Under the pieces are notes generated by a model that was not told the DNA's origin, did no database searches, and was given only the letters and a program-made list of their open reading frames with translations. A stretch of DNA of 11,672 nt from NCBI GenBank assembly GCA_007116965.1, contig SKHJ01000050.1:1-11672 (forward strand). The letters run 5' to 3'. Origin of the DNA: Candidatus Kaiserbacteria bacterium. GTDB taxonomy: Bacteria; Patescibacteriota; Minisyncoccia; Phycocordibacterales; UBA918. Shown here piece after piece: positions 1-5,856 of this stretch. Every line of letters starts with the position of its first letter. The stretch's first letter is position 1. The translations under genes and the position numbers were made by a program.

Positions 1-28
1 CGCGGTCAACGCGGTTAAGATGTTTGTG

Positions 29-82
29 CATACTCGCTTGTATTGATTAGTTGCCAACACAACTAGCGTACCGGCGAGTATG
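29..82. repeat. Nested inverted repeat, possible terminator
   Basis: The arms CATACTCGC (29-37) and GCGAGTATG (74-82) are perfect 9-bp inverted repeats. Nested inside are TAGTTG (48-53) and CAACTA (60-65) around a 6-nt loop. The right arm is followed on the + strand by a T-rich but interrupted run (TGTTTGTTTC), so it could end a transcript entering from the left edge. A tandem near-repeat, CGCGGTCAA then CGCGGTTAA, occupies bases 1-18. No gene is visible in 1-180 apart from the upstream open frame of the next gene. The role is uncertain. Confidence 0.4.
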
Positions 83-180
83 TTTGTTTCAAGTGTTGCG
101 TTTCAGATTAGAATTCAAGTTATCTGATTGACTTACGTAATTTTCTTGGTATTCGAGATTGGTTATTTACGGTTGATAGA

Positions 181-897
181 GTGTATTTCTATTTCACCTA
201 TACCCCCTTCTTCTTCCAGCATTATGGTCGCAATTCAGGCTTTGCTGAGATGGCACAATGGAGTTTGCTGGCTTCAGCGATAGCTTTAGCATTTTATCTA
301 GCCGGCACGGTAAAGCGCGATAATACTCGTTTATCAAAGTTATGTTCTCTTCTGGGGATTGGTTTTGTATTGATGTTGTTTGAGGACGCAGGTGACGTAC
401 GTCACGTGTTAATGAGTTACGTACAGTTGGCAGCTGGCGAGCCAGATCAAGGAATAGCAGGAACGTTATTTGAGGCAACGTATTTTACTGTAATTGGTGG
501 TATACCGTTGTACGCTTTGATTCGGTACGGTGGTGTGCTTAGACAGTGCGGTAGGTCGCTACGGTATATGATCGTAGGCTTTATAGCCTATGCTGCCGCG
601 GCGGGATTGTCATTTATGGGTACAGCTTTTCAGATGCTACTGGAGCGCGACTTGTATACCATTATGGGTGATGGTCTCGTACGCCTAAGCTATAGATTGG
701 GTGATGAAGCCTTGCCAGCCTTATGGGAGCGTTGGAACGCCGGTAATTGGCTTTATCAGGTGGGTTTTTTCTTGATGGATAGTTTGGTGGAAGAAAATCT
801 AGAGATTATAGCCGGGGCCTTTGTGCTGGCGGCACTGTTAACGGTGCGAGAGTTTGTGGTTAAAACACAGCGCACACAACTAAAATCACTATCATGA
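181..897 (+). CDS. Multi-pass membrane protein of unknown function
   Basis: A 238-aa protein that I do not recognise. Hydrophobic stretches at about residues 26-44, 53-68, 98-116, 129-147 and 208-222 suggest about five membrane segments. Acidic residues lie next to several of them (FEDAGD near 67-72, DSLVEENLE near 200-208). The start is uncertain: GTG at 181 is the first normal start codon, but the frame stays open back to the TAG at 109-111, and no ATG or clear ribosome binding site occurs in that extension. The extension reads like protein (LIDLRNFLGIRDWLF), so a non-standard start or a lost 5' end is possible. The stop codon lies in the loop of the hairpin shared with the convergent downstream gene. 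No catalytic motif is seen; a transporter, sensor or envelope protein are all possible. Confidence 0.65.
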   Translation: MYFYFTYTPFFFQHYGRNSGFAEMAQWSLLASAIALAFYLAGTVKRDNTRLSKLCSLLGIGFVLMLFEDAGDVRHVLMSYVQLAAGEPDQGIAGTLFEATYFTVIGGIPLYALIRYGGVLRQCGRSLRYMIVGFIAYAAAAGLSFMGTAFQMLLERDLYTIMGDGLVRLSYRLGDEALPALWERWNAGNWLYQVGFFLMDSLVEENLEIIAGAFVLAALLTVREFVVKTQRTQLKSLS

Positions 898-909
898 TCG
901 TGATTTTAG
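880..909. terminator. Bidirectional hairpin between convergent genes
   Basis: CTAAAATCAC (880-889) and GTGATTTTAG (900-909) form a perfect 10-bp stem around a 10-nt loop that contains the TGA stop of the membrane protein gene. The symmetrical A-rich and T-rich stem ends give a short T tract on either strand, so it can serve both this gene and the opposing gene that ends at 920. The stem is weak in GC for a terminator. Confidence 0.6.
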
Positions 910-919
910 GGAGCAACGC

Positions 920-1831
920 TTAGTTCTGCGTAGTGAATGACTCGGTCTGGCCACAACGGATGACTGTGCCCCGACTGTCATATTCCACGCACACGCGGTA
1001 GTAGTAAGTGCTGGCTCGTTGGAGACCGCTAGCTGTGCTGGTAATGGTGTTGCGGCCTGAAAAGTTTCGGGTAACCATTCGCTTATTGAAGATACCACGG
1101 GCAGTAGCAATGTCATTGAATGTTCGCGCCCGATCAGCGTCGTTGACTTGGCGCCGGTCAGTACCAATGACGAAGAAGACTGCGCCAGACGGAACATCAT
1201 TCATACTGACAAATCCTTGGAGGGTGGCAGAGGTTGGTCGCACGTTGGTGACACCCTCAGTTTCCGTGACTGGCTGGCCAGCAAAAGTGATGGTCGTGGT
1301 AGTGCGTACAGTAGTTGCCCGACGTGTCTCCCCATTAATTCGGTTGCCATCTTCATCCTCTACCACCACTCGGTAGACGTACGTCGTGTTGCTCTGCAGG
1401 TTAGTCAAATCAAAAGTAAGCGAACGTAGGCCAGTGCGAGTAACCGTCTCTACATCAGTACGACGATTGAGCGTATTACCACTGCCGTACTGTATCCAGA
1501 CGGCAAGGTCTTCAGACCCACCTTTATCTACTTGTGCTTGAACGGTAATAGAATTTCGACCAACGCGGGTGGCTGGGCCAGTGATAGCATTGACAAAGTA
1601 GGGGTTTGGTCCTGTTCGCATAGTCGTGGTCGTTTGCCCTTGCTGCGCCGCTTGTTGTTGCAGGAGCGCATTGAGCTGTAGCTGTAATTGAAAGAGTTGC
1701 TGGTACAGAGCTAGAAGTTGTTGCTGTTGTGCCAACGTGGCAGTTTGGGCAGCGGCAGGTTGGGGTAGAAATGAGACACCAACCAAAGCCACAAGAGATA
1801 AGGTGACGATTGTGTGCTTGAGATATGTCAT
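920..1831 (-). CDS. Secreted protein with Gln-rich helix and two FN3-like domains
   Basis: A 303-aa exported protein. Residues 1-28 form a signal peptide (basic start, hydrophobic core, PAAA before a likely cleavage site). Residues 34-65 are a Gln/Leu-rich heptad-like segment, probably a coiled coil or oligomerisation helix. Two beta-sandwich-like domains follow, at about 76-178 and 186-301. Each ends with the tyrosine-rich strand typical of fibronectin type III folds (TTYVYRVVVED at 149-159; STYYYRVCVEY at 274-284). C281 and C293 could form a disulfide. A Thr-rich linker joins the domains. The ATG at 1831 fits the promoter about 22 bp upstream. Likely role: cell-surface adhesion or scaffolding outside the membrane, inferred from architecture only. 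No enzyme motif is seen. It shares no repeat with the surface protein at 5857. Confidence 0.75.
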   Translation of the reverse strand: MTYLKHTIVTLSLVALVGVSFLPQPAAAQTATLAQQQQLLALYQQLFQLQLQLNALLQQQAAQQGQTTTTMRTGPNPYFVNAITGPATRVGRNSITVQAQVDKGGSEDLAVWIQYGSGNTLNRRTDVETVTRTGLRSLTFDLTNLQSNTTYVYRVVVEDEDGNRINGETRRATTVRTTTTITFAGQPVTETEGVTNVRPTSATLQGFVSMNDVPSGAVFFVIGTDRRQVNDADRARTFNDIATARGIFNKRMVTRNFSGRNTITSTASGLQRASTYYYRVCVEYDSRGTVIRCGQTESFTTQN

Positions 1832-1852
1832 ATTAAAAGTAGTTACGTTTTT

Positions 1853-1881
1853 ACTATATCATACTCTATTAGTAAAGTCAA
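1853..1881 (-). promoter_or_regulatory. Sigma70-type promoter of the FN3-like gene
   Basis: On the minus strand, TTGACT (1881-1876) and TATAGT (1858-1853) are separated by exactly 17 bp, a near-consensus vegetative promoter. Transcription would start near 1846, leaving a leader of about 15 nt without a Shine-Dalgarno sequence before the ATG at 1831. The -35 box lies 17 bp from the left end of the insertion sequence, so the promoter predates or survived that insertion. Confidence 0.75.
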
Positions 1882-1897
1882 TAGTGACTGGTAATGT

Positions 1898-1914
1898 GTA
1901 CACACATATGGCGG
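1898..1914 (+). repeat. Left terminal inverted repeat of the IS
   Basis: GTACACACATATGGCGG is the reverse complement of the right-end repeat except for one A/G difference at its fifth base. Transposase binding site and cleavage end by analogy with other DDE elements. Confidence 0.85.
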
Positions 1915-1932
1915 ATTTAGTAACCTAACTAA

Positions 1933-2859
1933 ATGACCGTCAAAATGACTCAAACTATTCAACAAGAACGCTATCTCTGGATCAAACCACTCAACAACAA
2001 GAGGCTCACGTATGATGAAGTATTGAAGACCTGTCCACACAGCAAACGAAGTTTGGAACGTTGGATGGCTCTATACAAGCAAGGTGGTATAGAGGCTCTT
2101 AAACCACACTCGACCGAACCTAAGTCACAAAAGAAAGAGACCAGCATTGATATTAAAGAGCAGGTTATTGCTCTGCGGAAAGAAACAGGACTCTGTGCTC
2201 TGAAGTTGCACTGGAGATTAAAAAAGCAAGGTATTAATCTCCATCCTCGAACCATTGGCAAGATACTAAAGAAAGAGGGTTTGGTACGGAGGTACCGGGT
2301 GAAGAAGGTGAAATACAAGTATCTAAGAGCAGAGCGACAACCCGGTGAGCTCCTAGAGATGGACGTGAAATACGTTCCAGGGGCTATTAAAGGCCTCAAA
2401 TACTATCAATACACAGTGATAGACACCGCTACGCGGTGGCGTCATTTGGAAGTGTTTGATGAGCAGAGTACTCACCATGCTATTAAAATGATGGAGATAG
2501 TGCGAGAGAAGTTTCCTCACCCTATTAAGGCTATCAAGACCGACAATCACTCCACTTTCACCAACTACTACCTTGGAGCTAATCACCGCAGTGACCTAAC
2601 AGTTAAGACGATACATGCACTCGATCAGTGGTGTGCCAAACACCACATCATTCATTACCTAATAGACCCAGGCAAGTCAGCGCAAAACGGTACGGTTGAA
2701 CGCTCTCATCGTGAGGATGAAGAGAAGTTTTATCAAAGAAACACCTTCACCTCAGTCAAGCGATTGAAACAGAAAATCCGTCTATGGAATGAATATTATA
2801 ATGACCTAGAACACTGCTCGCTAGACGGCAAGACTCCTAATGAGGTACTCTATTCTTAA
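1933..2859 (+). CDS. DDE transposase, integrase-core type
   Basis: A 308-aa transposase that would cut and rejoin the ends of the surrounding element. The N-terminal 1-125 region is a helix-turn-helix DNA-binding part: SKRSLERWMALYKQGGIEAL at 38-55, then a second helix-turn-helix near 75-120 ending in ILKKEGLVRRYR. The integrase core runs from about 135 to 270, with acidic residues D144 (EMDVKYVP), D204 (IKTDNHSTF) and E256 (NGTVERSHR). The C-terminal KIRLWNEYYNDLEHCSLDGKTPNEVL is the usual tail of IS481/IS3-like integrases. Oddities: TDNH replaces the common TDNG, and D204 to E256 spans 51 intervening residues rather than about 35, from an insertion near 211-230. The frame is intact, so the copy may be active. 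ATG at 1933 is the first ATG; one at 1945 is an alternative. No ribosome binding site is evident. Confidence 0.88.
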   Translation: MTVKMTQTIQQERYLWIKPLNNKRLTYDEVLKTCPHSKRSLERWMALYKQGGIEALKPHSTEPKSQKKETSIDIKEQVIALRKETGLCALKLHWRLKKQGINLHPRTIGKILKKEGLVRRYRVKKVKYKYLRAERQPGELLEMDVKYVPGAIKGLKYYQYTVIDTATRWRHLEVFDEQSTHHAIKMMEIVREKFPHPIKAIKTDNHSTFTNYYLGANHRSDLTVKTIHALDQWCAKHHIIHYLIDPGKSAQNGTVERSHREDEEKFYQRNTFTSVKRLKQKIRLWNEYYNDLEHCSLDGKTPNEVLYS

Positions 2860-2876
2860 CCGCCATATGTGCGTAC
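2860..2876 (-). repeat. Right terminal inverted repeat of the IS
   Basis: CCGCCATATGTGCGTAC begins at the base after the transposase stop codon and ends at the base before the stop codon of the phospholipase D-like gene (2877-2879 on the minus strand). Confidence 0.85.
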
Positions 2877-4355
2877 CTAAAACAGACTCATTCCCGTAAA
2901 CTCACCGATGCGATACCAGATTACACGCCAACGATTAGAGTCCTCGTAGGTTTCGTACGGTACAGTATATAGTCTACCATCTTGATTATCCCAATGTTGG
3001 GTAAAAAATTGCTGCGCGTCGCGCAATGCCGTTGTTTGACTTGTGCCTCGTACTTCAAGATTGGTCTCAAGATTAAGGTTGTTCAGATTACGGCGGGTAA
3101 AGTTTGTTGAGCCTATCGACAAAGCAATATCATCATCTCCTCGACTTGTTAGGAGCAGTTTGCTGTGACACTGTTCTCCGTGAGTGGCACACCAGCGAAT
3201 TTCCGTATTACCGACACTAGCTCGATGTAGTTCATAAGCCACTTGTCGGTTGGGGATGCCGTTCTTTTCGCGTCCAAAGGCGTCCTTATTAGGGTCGAGA
3301 ATAATGCGAACGTTTACCCCTCGTGCATCTGCTTCCTTAATAGCACGCACGATATCGCGGTCTGAGAAGTAGAACATAAAGAGGTCGAGCTGGTCTCCTG
3401 CTTGCAGATCGTCGATACGTTTAAGGACAGAGGTTTTGATAGCTTGCTCGGTTAATAGCCGAATGGTTGCAGTCATCTCTGTACTGGTGGCATTTACGGG
3501 GGTTGGTAGTGTTGGAGTGATATCTTCGTTGCCGCTGAAATTTGCCACGGCTTGTTCTGTCTGGATGATGTTTTTGATAATCGGATGACCCTTTACCATT
3601 AAGGCTACGTTGTTGTGGCGACTAGAACCATCGTGAGGATTCAGTGAAGTGACTAAAGCTCGCCAGCGTGTACTAGTCTCAGTTTGGCTACCACCCACAA
3701 ATACTTTACGGTGATTAGCTTTAAAATTGAGCCCGCGTGCTACCGCAGATAGCGTGACACGTTCGTGCTCGGGGTCAAATGGATTGGGTATAAAATTGCC
3801 ACCAATATCGGGTATAAACCGTAGACCAGCTCGATACCAACTACTGTACAGTGGATTGCTATCTCGCAGGGCGGTTAGATCAGTCAGTAATGGTTCGATC
3901 CCTGCTTCGCGTAAACGCTGTAAAGGTTCGGGCCAGTAACTACCGTAGGCAGTGTTGATCGGGTCGGTGATCAAGGTACGTTGAGCCTCTGGATAATCAC
4001 TCATATGCCTGACCAGAGCGTCACTTAATTCATGTGCGAGAGCTTGATGGGCACTCGTGGCCATACCGAGTTGGTCATTAAAGAGGAACATATCAATCAG
4101 TAGATAGTCCTCAGCCTGGGTAATTTCTTGGAGAAGCGTAGCAAATATTGTGTGTTCAAATTGCTGAGTACCAGTCTCGTCGATAAAGGTATGGTCCGCC
4201 AAGAATATAAGCTGTTCGTCAGCTATTGGGTAGATATCGCTGGCGTACGATAGTCCCTCTGGCAAGGGTTGCCAAACACCCCATAACCCCCACACTATAA
4301 CATAGAGCAAGAGTGTACCCATCAATAATCTACGCCAGGTGATCACCATCACCAC
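2877..4355 (-). CDS. Membrane-anchored phospholipase D-like protein
   Basis: A 492-aa protein of the phospholipase D superfamily, closest in layout to cardiolipin synthases and other two-domain PLD enzymes that transfer or hydrolyse phosphodiesters at the membrane. A single hydrophobic segment at about 10-28 anchors it, with the rest probably outside the membrane. The first active-site half is NHRKVFVGG (H215, K217) followed by TSLNPHDGSSRHNN (236-249). The second is CHSKLLLTS (H397, K399) followed by SIGSTNFTRRN (413-423). Both H-x-K pairs are present, but the aspartate expected seven residues after each histidine is replaced, by G222 and S404. GTG at 4355 and ATG at 4349 are both possible starts; ATG 4349 fits the -10 box eight bases upstream. 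The TAG stop directly touches the IS end, so the C-terminus may have been trimmed by the insertion. The substrate cannot be told. Confidence 0.82.
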   Translation of the reverse strand: MVMVITWRRLLMGTLLLYVIVWGLWGVWQPLPEGLSYASDIYPIADEQLIFLADHTFIDETGTQQFEHTIFATLLQEITQAEDYLLIDMFLFNDQLGMATSAHQALAHELSDALVRHMSDYPEAQRTLITDPINTAYGSYWPEPLQRLREAGIEPLLTDLTALRDSNPLYSSWYRAGLRFIPDIGGNFIPNPFDPEHERVTLSAVARGLNFKANHRKVFVGGSQTETSTRWRALVTSLNPHDGSSRHNNVALMVKGHPIIKNIIQTEQAVANFSGNEDITPTLPTPVNATSTEMTATIRLLTEQAIKTSVLKRIDDLQAGDQLDLFMFYFSDRDIVRAIKEADARGVNVRIILDPNKDAFGREKNGIPNRQVAYELHRASVGNTEIRWCATHGEQCHSKLLLTSRGDDDIALSIGSTNFTRRNLNNLNLETNLEVRGTSQTTALRDAQQFFTQHWDNQDGRLYTVPYETYEDSNRWRVIWYRIGEFTGMSLF

Positions 4356-4357
4356 CT

Positions 4358-4363
4358 AGTATA
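4358..4363 (-). promoter_or_regulatory. -10 box of the PLD-like gene, leaderless-type
   Basis: TATACT on the minus strand lies eight bases upstream of the ATG at 4349, so transcription would start at or within a few bases of the start codons. No strong -35 box is seen. AGGTGG just before the GTG could act as a weak ribosome binding site only if the transcript began earlier. Confidence 0.45.
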
Positions 4364-4390
4364 GCGCACCGATGGGAACAAATGAGAAAG

Positions 4391-4419
4391 TTGGTCGACC
4401 GTAGTGCGTAGTATACAAT
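4391..4419 (+). promoter_or_regulatory. Promoter of the eRF1-like/host-attachment-like gene
   Basis: TTGGTC (4391-4396) and TACAAT (4414-4419) are 17 bp apart, giving a start of transcription near 4426 and a leader of about 35 nt before the ATG at 4461. It is divergent from the PLD-like gene promoter, so the two genes share the 4356-4460 intergenic region. Confidence 0.5.
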
Positions 4420-4460
4420 AGAGATTATTGTTAAAACTGATAACATCACATTGAAACGCT

Positions 4461-4997
4461 ATGCAAATACCTAATACATTGCCACAGTTTGCCGGCCATA
4501 AAGTCCTGCTCGTAGTGACCGCTAAAGAAGAAGGTGTCTTATACCGGGCGAGTGACGGCAAGGTTGAGCAAGTGGTAAAGGTGGAAGAACATCCAGAAGC
4601 GCCGAGTGACCGCGAGGGATTCTTCTTTCGTTCAGGGTACGGGCGTAACTACGGTTCTGGTGGTCCCGACGCTGGGAGTAAGGATGAGCAGTTGCGTGCC
4701 TTTGTCAAAGCCGTAGCAGATGAGTTAAACGAAGCGATCGCCACAGAAAAACCAAACATCATCTACTTCTTTCAGCCAGAGTATCTCAAAGGGTATCTCG
4801 AGTCAGGTATCAAAAACACAAACAATACCGAGACACACTTGGTAAAACTAGGCAATTTCTTGCACGCCAGCCCGCTCGAATTAATAGAATTTATCAGACA
4901 GTATCACGATGATACTACTGACCCTAGGGACCCAACCTCGGTCGCTGATGGCCCTGATGCAGAAGAGAAGCGTCGCATTCTTTCGATTGGCACGTAA
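4461..4997 (+). CDS. eRF1-like / host-attachment-family small protein
   Basis: A 178-aa soluble protein without signal peptide. It has the general plan of the bacterial family often annotated as host-attachment protein and related to the archaeo-eukaryotic release factor (eRF1/Pelota) domain: an opening beta-strand pair (LLVVTAKEEGVLYRASDGKVEQVVKVEEH, 16-44), a Gly-rich loop (RSGYGRNYGSGGPDAGSKDEQ, 57-77), then a helix and strand reading FVKAVADELNEAI..KPNIIYFFQPEYLKGYL, and a final segment with LGNFLHASPLELIEFI. The tail (about 150-178) is charged and probably disordered. In that superfamily a ribosome or RNA-related role is suspected but rarely shown, and the host-attachment name comes from a single plant-microbe context. 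Family assignment is by pattern memory and moderate only. It is transcribed alone from its own promoter. Confidence 0.55.
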   Translation: MQIPNTLPQFAGHKVLLVVTAKEEGVLYRASDGKVEQVVKVEEHPEAPSDREGFFFRSGYGRNYGSGGPDAGSKDEQLRAFVKAVADELNEAIATEKPNIIYFFQPEYLKGYLESGIKNTNNTETHLVKLGNFLHASPLELIEFIRQYHDDTTDPRDPTSVADGPDAEEKRRILSIGT

Positions 4998-5007
4998 TAA
5001 GAGACAC

Positions 5008-5041
5008 ACACAAAAGACCGGTTACGCCCGGTTTTTTGTGT
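5008..5041. terminator. Bidirectional terminator between convergent genes
   Basis: ACCGG (5017-5021) and CCGGT (5028-5032) form a GC core around TTACGC. It is extended by A-rich and T-rich arms (5008-5016 with 5033-5041, including one G-T pair), giving a 14-bp stem with a T6 run on the + strand and an A-rich mirror on the other. It lies between the stops of the 4461 gene (4995-4997) and the peroxiredoxin gene (5041-5043) and overlaps the latter, so it fits as a shared intrinsic terminator. Confidence 0.85.
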
Positions 5042-5514
5042 TAGGAGGTCGCTTGTAAATGTTTGATATCGGCCAAGAGTTCCAGGGCGTGATTGGCTGG
5101 GTCAACAGATGGGTAGACCTTGGCTATCTTCCCTGCGGGATCGATCAAGTATGAAATCCGATGTGTCCCACGCACGGCTCGACCGAACATCTTCTTCTCT
5201 TTTAGAGCGCCGTACTTTTCGATCATCTGCATTTCGGGGTCTGAGAGTAAAGTGAAGGGTAGATGGTATTTCTCGGCAAATTTCTGGTGCGAGCGAGGTG
5301 TGTCTTTACTGACGCCGAGCACTTTTACTCCTAAGCGTTCAAAATCAGTATAGACTTCAGCGATAGAGCATGCCTCTTTAGTGCAGCCGGGCGTACTGTC
5401 CTTAGGATAAAAATAGATCAGTACCCACTGCCCCAGGTATTGCTTGAGGGTGTGCTTTTCTTCGTTCTGATCGAGTAGTGAAAAACTTGGTGCTTTACGA
5501 CCTGCTGGTAACAT
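5041..5514 (-). CDS. bcp: Thioredoxin-dependent peroxiredoxin, Bcp/PrxQ type
   Basis: A 157-aa cytoplasmic enzyme that reduces hydrogen peroxide and organic hydroperoxides using thiols supplied by a thioredoxin-like partner. The active site reads YPKDSTPGCTKEAC: P37, T41 and peroxidatic C44 form the universal PxxxTxxC motif, and C49, five residues on, is the resolving cysteine of the atypical 2-Cys PrxQ class. The opening APSFSLLDQNEEKHTL, the middle VKVLGVSKDTPRSHQKFAEKYHLPFTLLSD and the late HRISYLIDPAGKIAKVYPSV match the family throughout, and the length is standard. ATG at 5514 gives the usual short N-terminus. No Shine-Dalgarno sequence is visible. It is a monocistronic gene whose upstream region contains structured repeat copy 1. 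Confidence 0.93.
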   Translation of the reverse strand: MLPAGRKAPSFSLLDQNEEKHTLKQYLGQWVLIYFYPKDSTPGCTKEACSIAEVYTDFERLGVKVLGVSKDTPRSHQKFAEKYHLPFTLLSDPEMQMIEKYGALKEKKMFGRAVRGTHRISYLIDPAGKIAKVYPSVDPANHALELLADIKHLQATS

Positions 5515-5660
5515 ACGTGTGTTTGAATCAAGTTAAATAATGATGCTAGATCGCAGCCGCACCTATAGCAGGCAGCTGCTTAGCGTAGTACGCACCACAA
5601 CAAAAAATATTTTTGGACAGAGGAAAAGAGGGGCTGGGATAAATGAGGCTCATACAATAT
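5515..5660. other. Gene-free stretch upstream of the peroxiredoxin gene
   Basis: I see no gene here. It holds a small GC hairpin, AGCAG/CTGCT at 5567-5571 and 5576-5580, and an A/T block AAAAAATATTTTT around 5602-5614. On the minus strand a TGCTATAGG sequence near 5563-5571 resembles the TGCTATANT boxes upstream of glmS and could be part of a peroxiredoxin promoter, but no -35 box supports it. The minus-strand open frame spanning 5580-5792 has no family resemblance and is not called. Confidence 0.4.
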
Positions 5661-5754
5661 CTGCCGGCGGTGGTCGGCAGCATAACTAGCAAAATTCCCT
5701 GGTCCTGTGCCAAGACACATTATTTCTAACACCCTGTGCTCTTGGCACTGGGAA
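5661..5754. ncRNA. Structured repeat element, copy 1
   Basis: Three parts are seen. (1) Hairpin CTGCCGG/TCGGCAG (5661-5667 with 5674-5680) with loop CGGTGG. (2) After 11 nt, a conserved box 5685-5705, beginning ACTAGCAAA and ending CCCTGGTCC. (3) A long hairpin: TTCCC (5695-5699) with GGGAA (5750-5754), then a 7-nt bulge opposite a single T, then GTGCCAAGA (5707-5715) with TCTTGGCAC (5740-5748), extended by CACA/TGTG. Copy 2 at 11297-11401 has the same loop, spacing, box and architecture with a different distal stem sequence. The strand is unknown: on the minus strand both copies lie upstream of minus-strand genes. There is no T run. A structured RNA or a folding DNA repeat both fit; the family is not recognised. 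Confidence 0.55.
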
Positions 5755-5797
5755 GTCCACATACACTGCTTGCAAGAATTTGCAACCATCAAATTGT

Positions 5798-5826
5798 TTG
5801 AAAGTATGCTACTATAAACCTATATT
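5798..5826 (+). promoter_or_regulatory. Promoter of the acidic surface protein gene
   Basis: TTGAAA (5798-5803) and TATATT (5821-5826) are separated by 17 bp, with transcription predicted to begin near 5833, leaving a leader of about 24 nt. No Shine-Dalgarno sequence precedes the ATG at 5857. The promoter lies downstream of structured repeat copy 1, so that element is not in this gene's leader. Confidence 0.65.
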
Positions 5827-5856
5827 TATTGAGTAAAAAAGTAAATTTATTACGGT

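Larger units (their letters stand above)
1898..2876 (+). mobile_element. Complete insertion sequence, IS481-like
   Basis: The element is about 979 bp. Its ends are 17-bp terminal inverted repeats, GTACACACATATGGCGG at 1898-1914 and CCGCCATATGTGCGTAC at 2860-2876, matching at 16 of 17 positions. It encodes one transposase, whose stop codon touches the right repeat. I found no convincing target-site duplication: the flanks are ...GGTAATGT on the left and CTAAAAC... on the right. The element sits between two minus-strand genes, leaving the promoter of one and the stop codon of the other just outside its ends. Assignment to the IS481-like integrase-core group is from domain order and motifs, not from a search. 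Confidence 0.85.

Noticed and set aside
1008..1429. Plus-strand open frames opposite the FN3-like gene
   Set aside because: Shadow frames of a well-supported secreted protein gene; they show no motifs or starts.
5580..5792. 70-aa minus-strand open frame over structured repeat copy 1
   Set aside because: It has no family resemblance or start signal, and its matching frame in copy 2 contains a stop; the conservation fits paired arms better.
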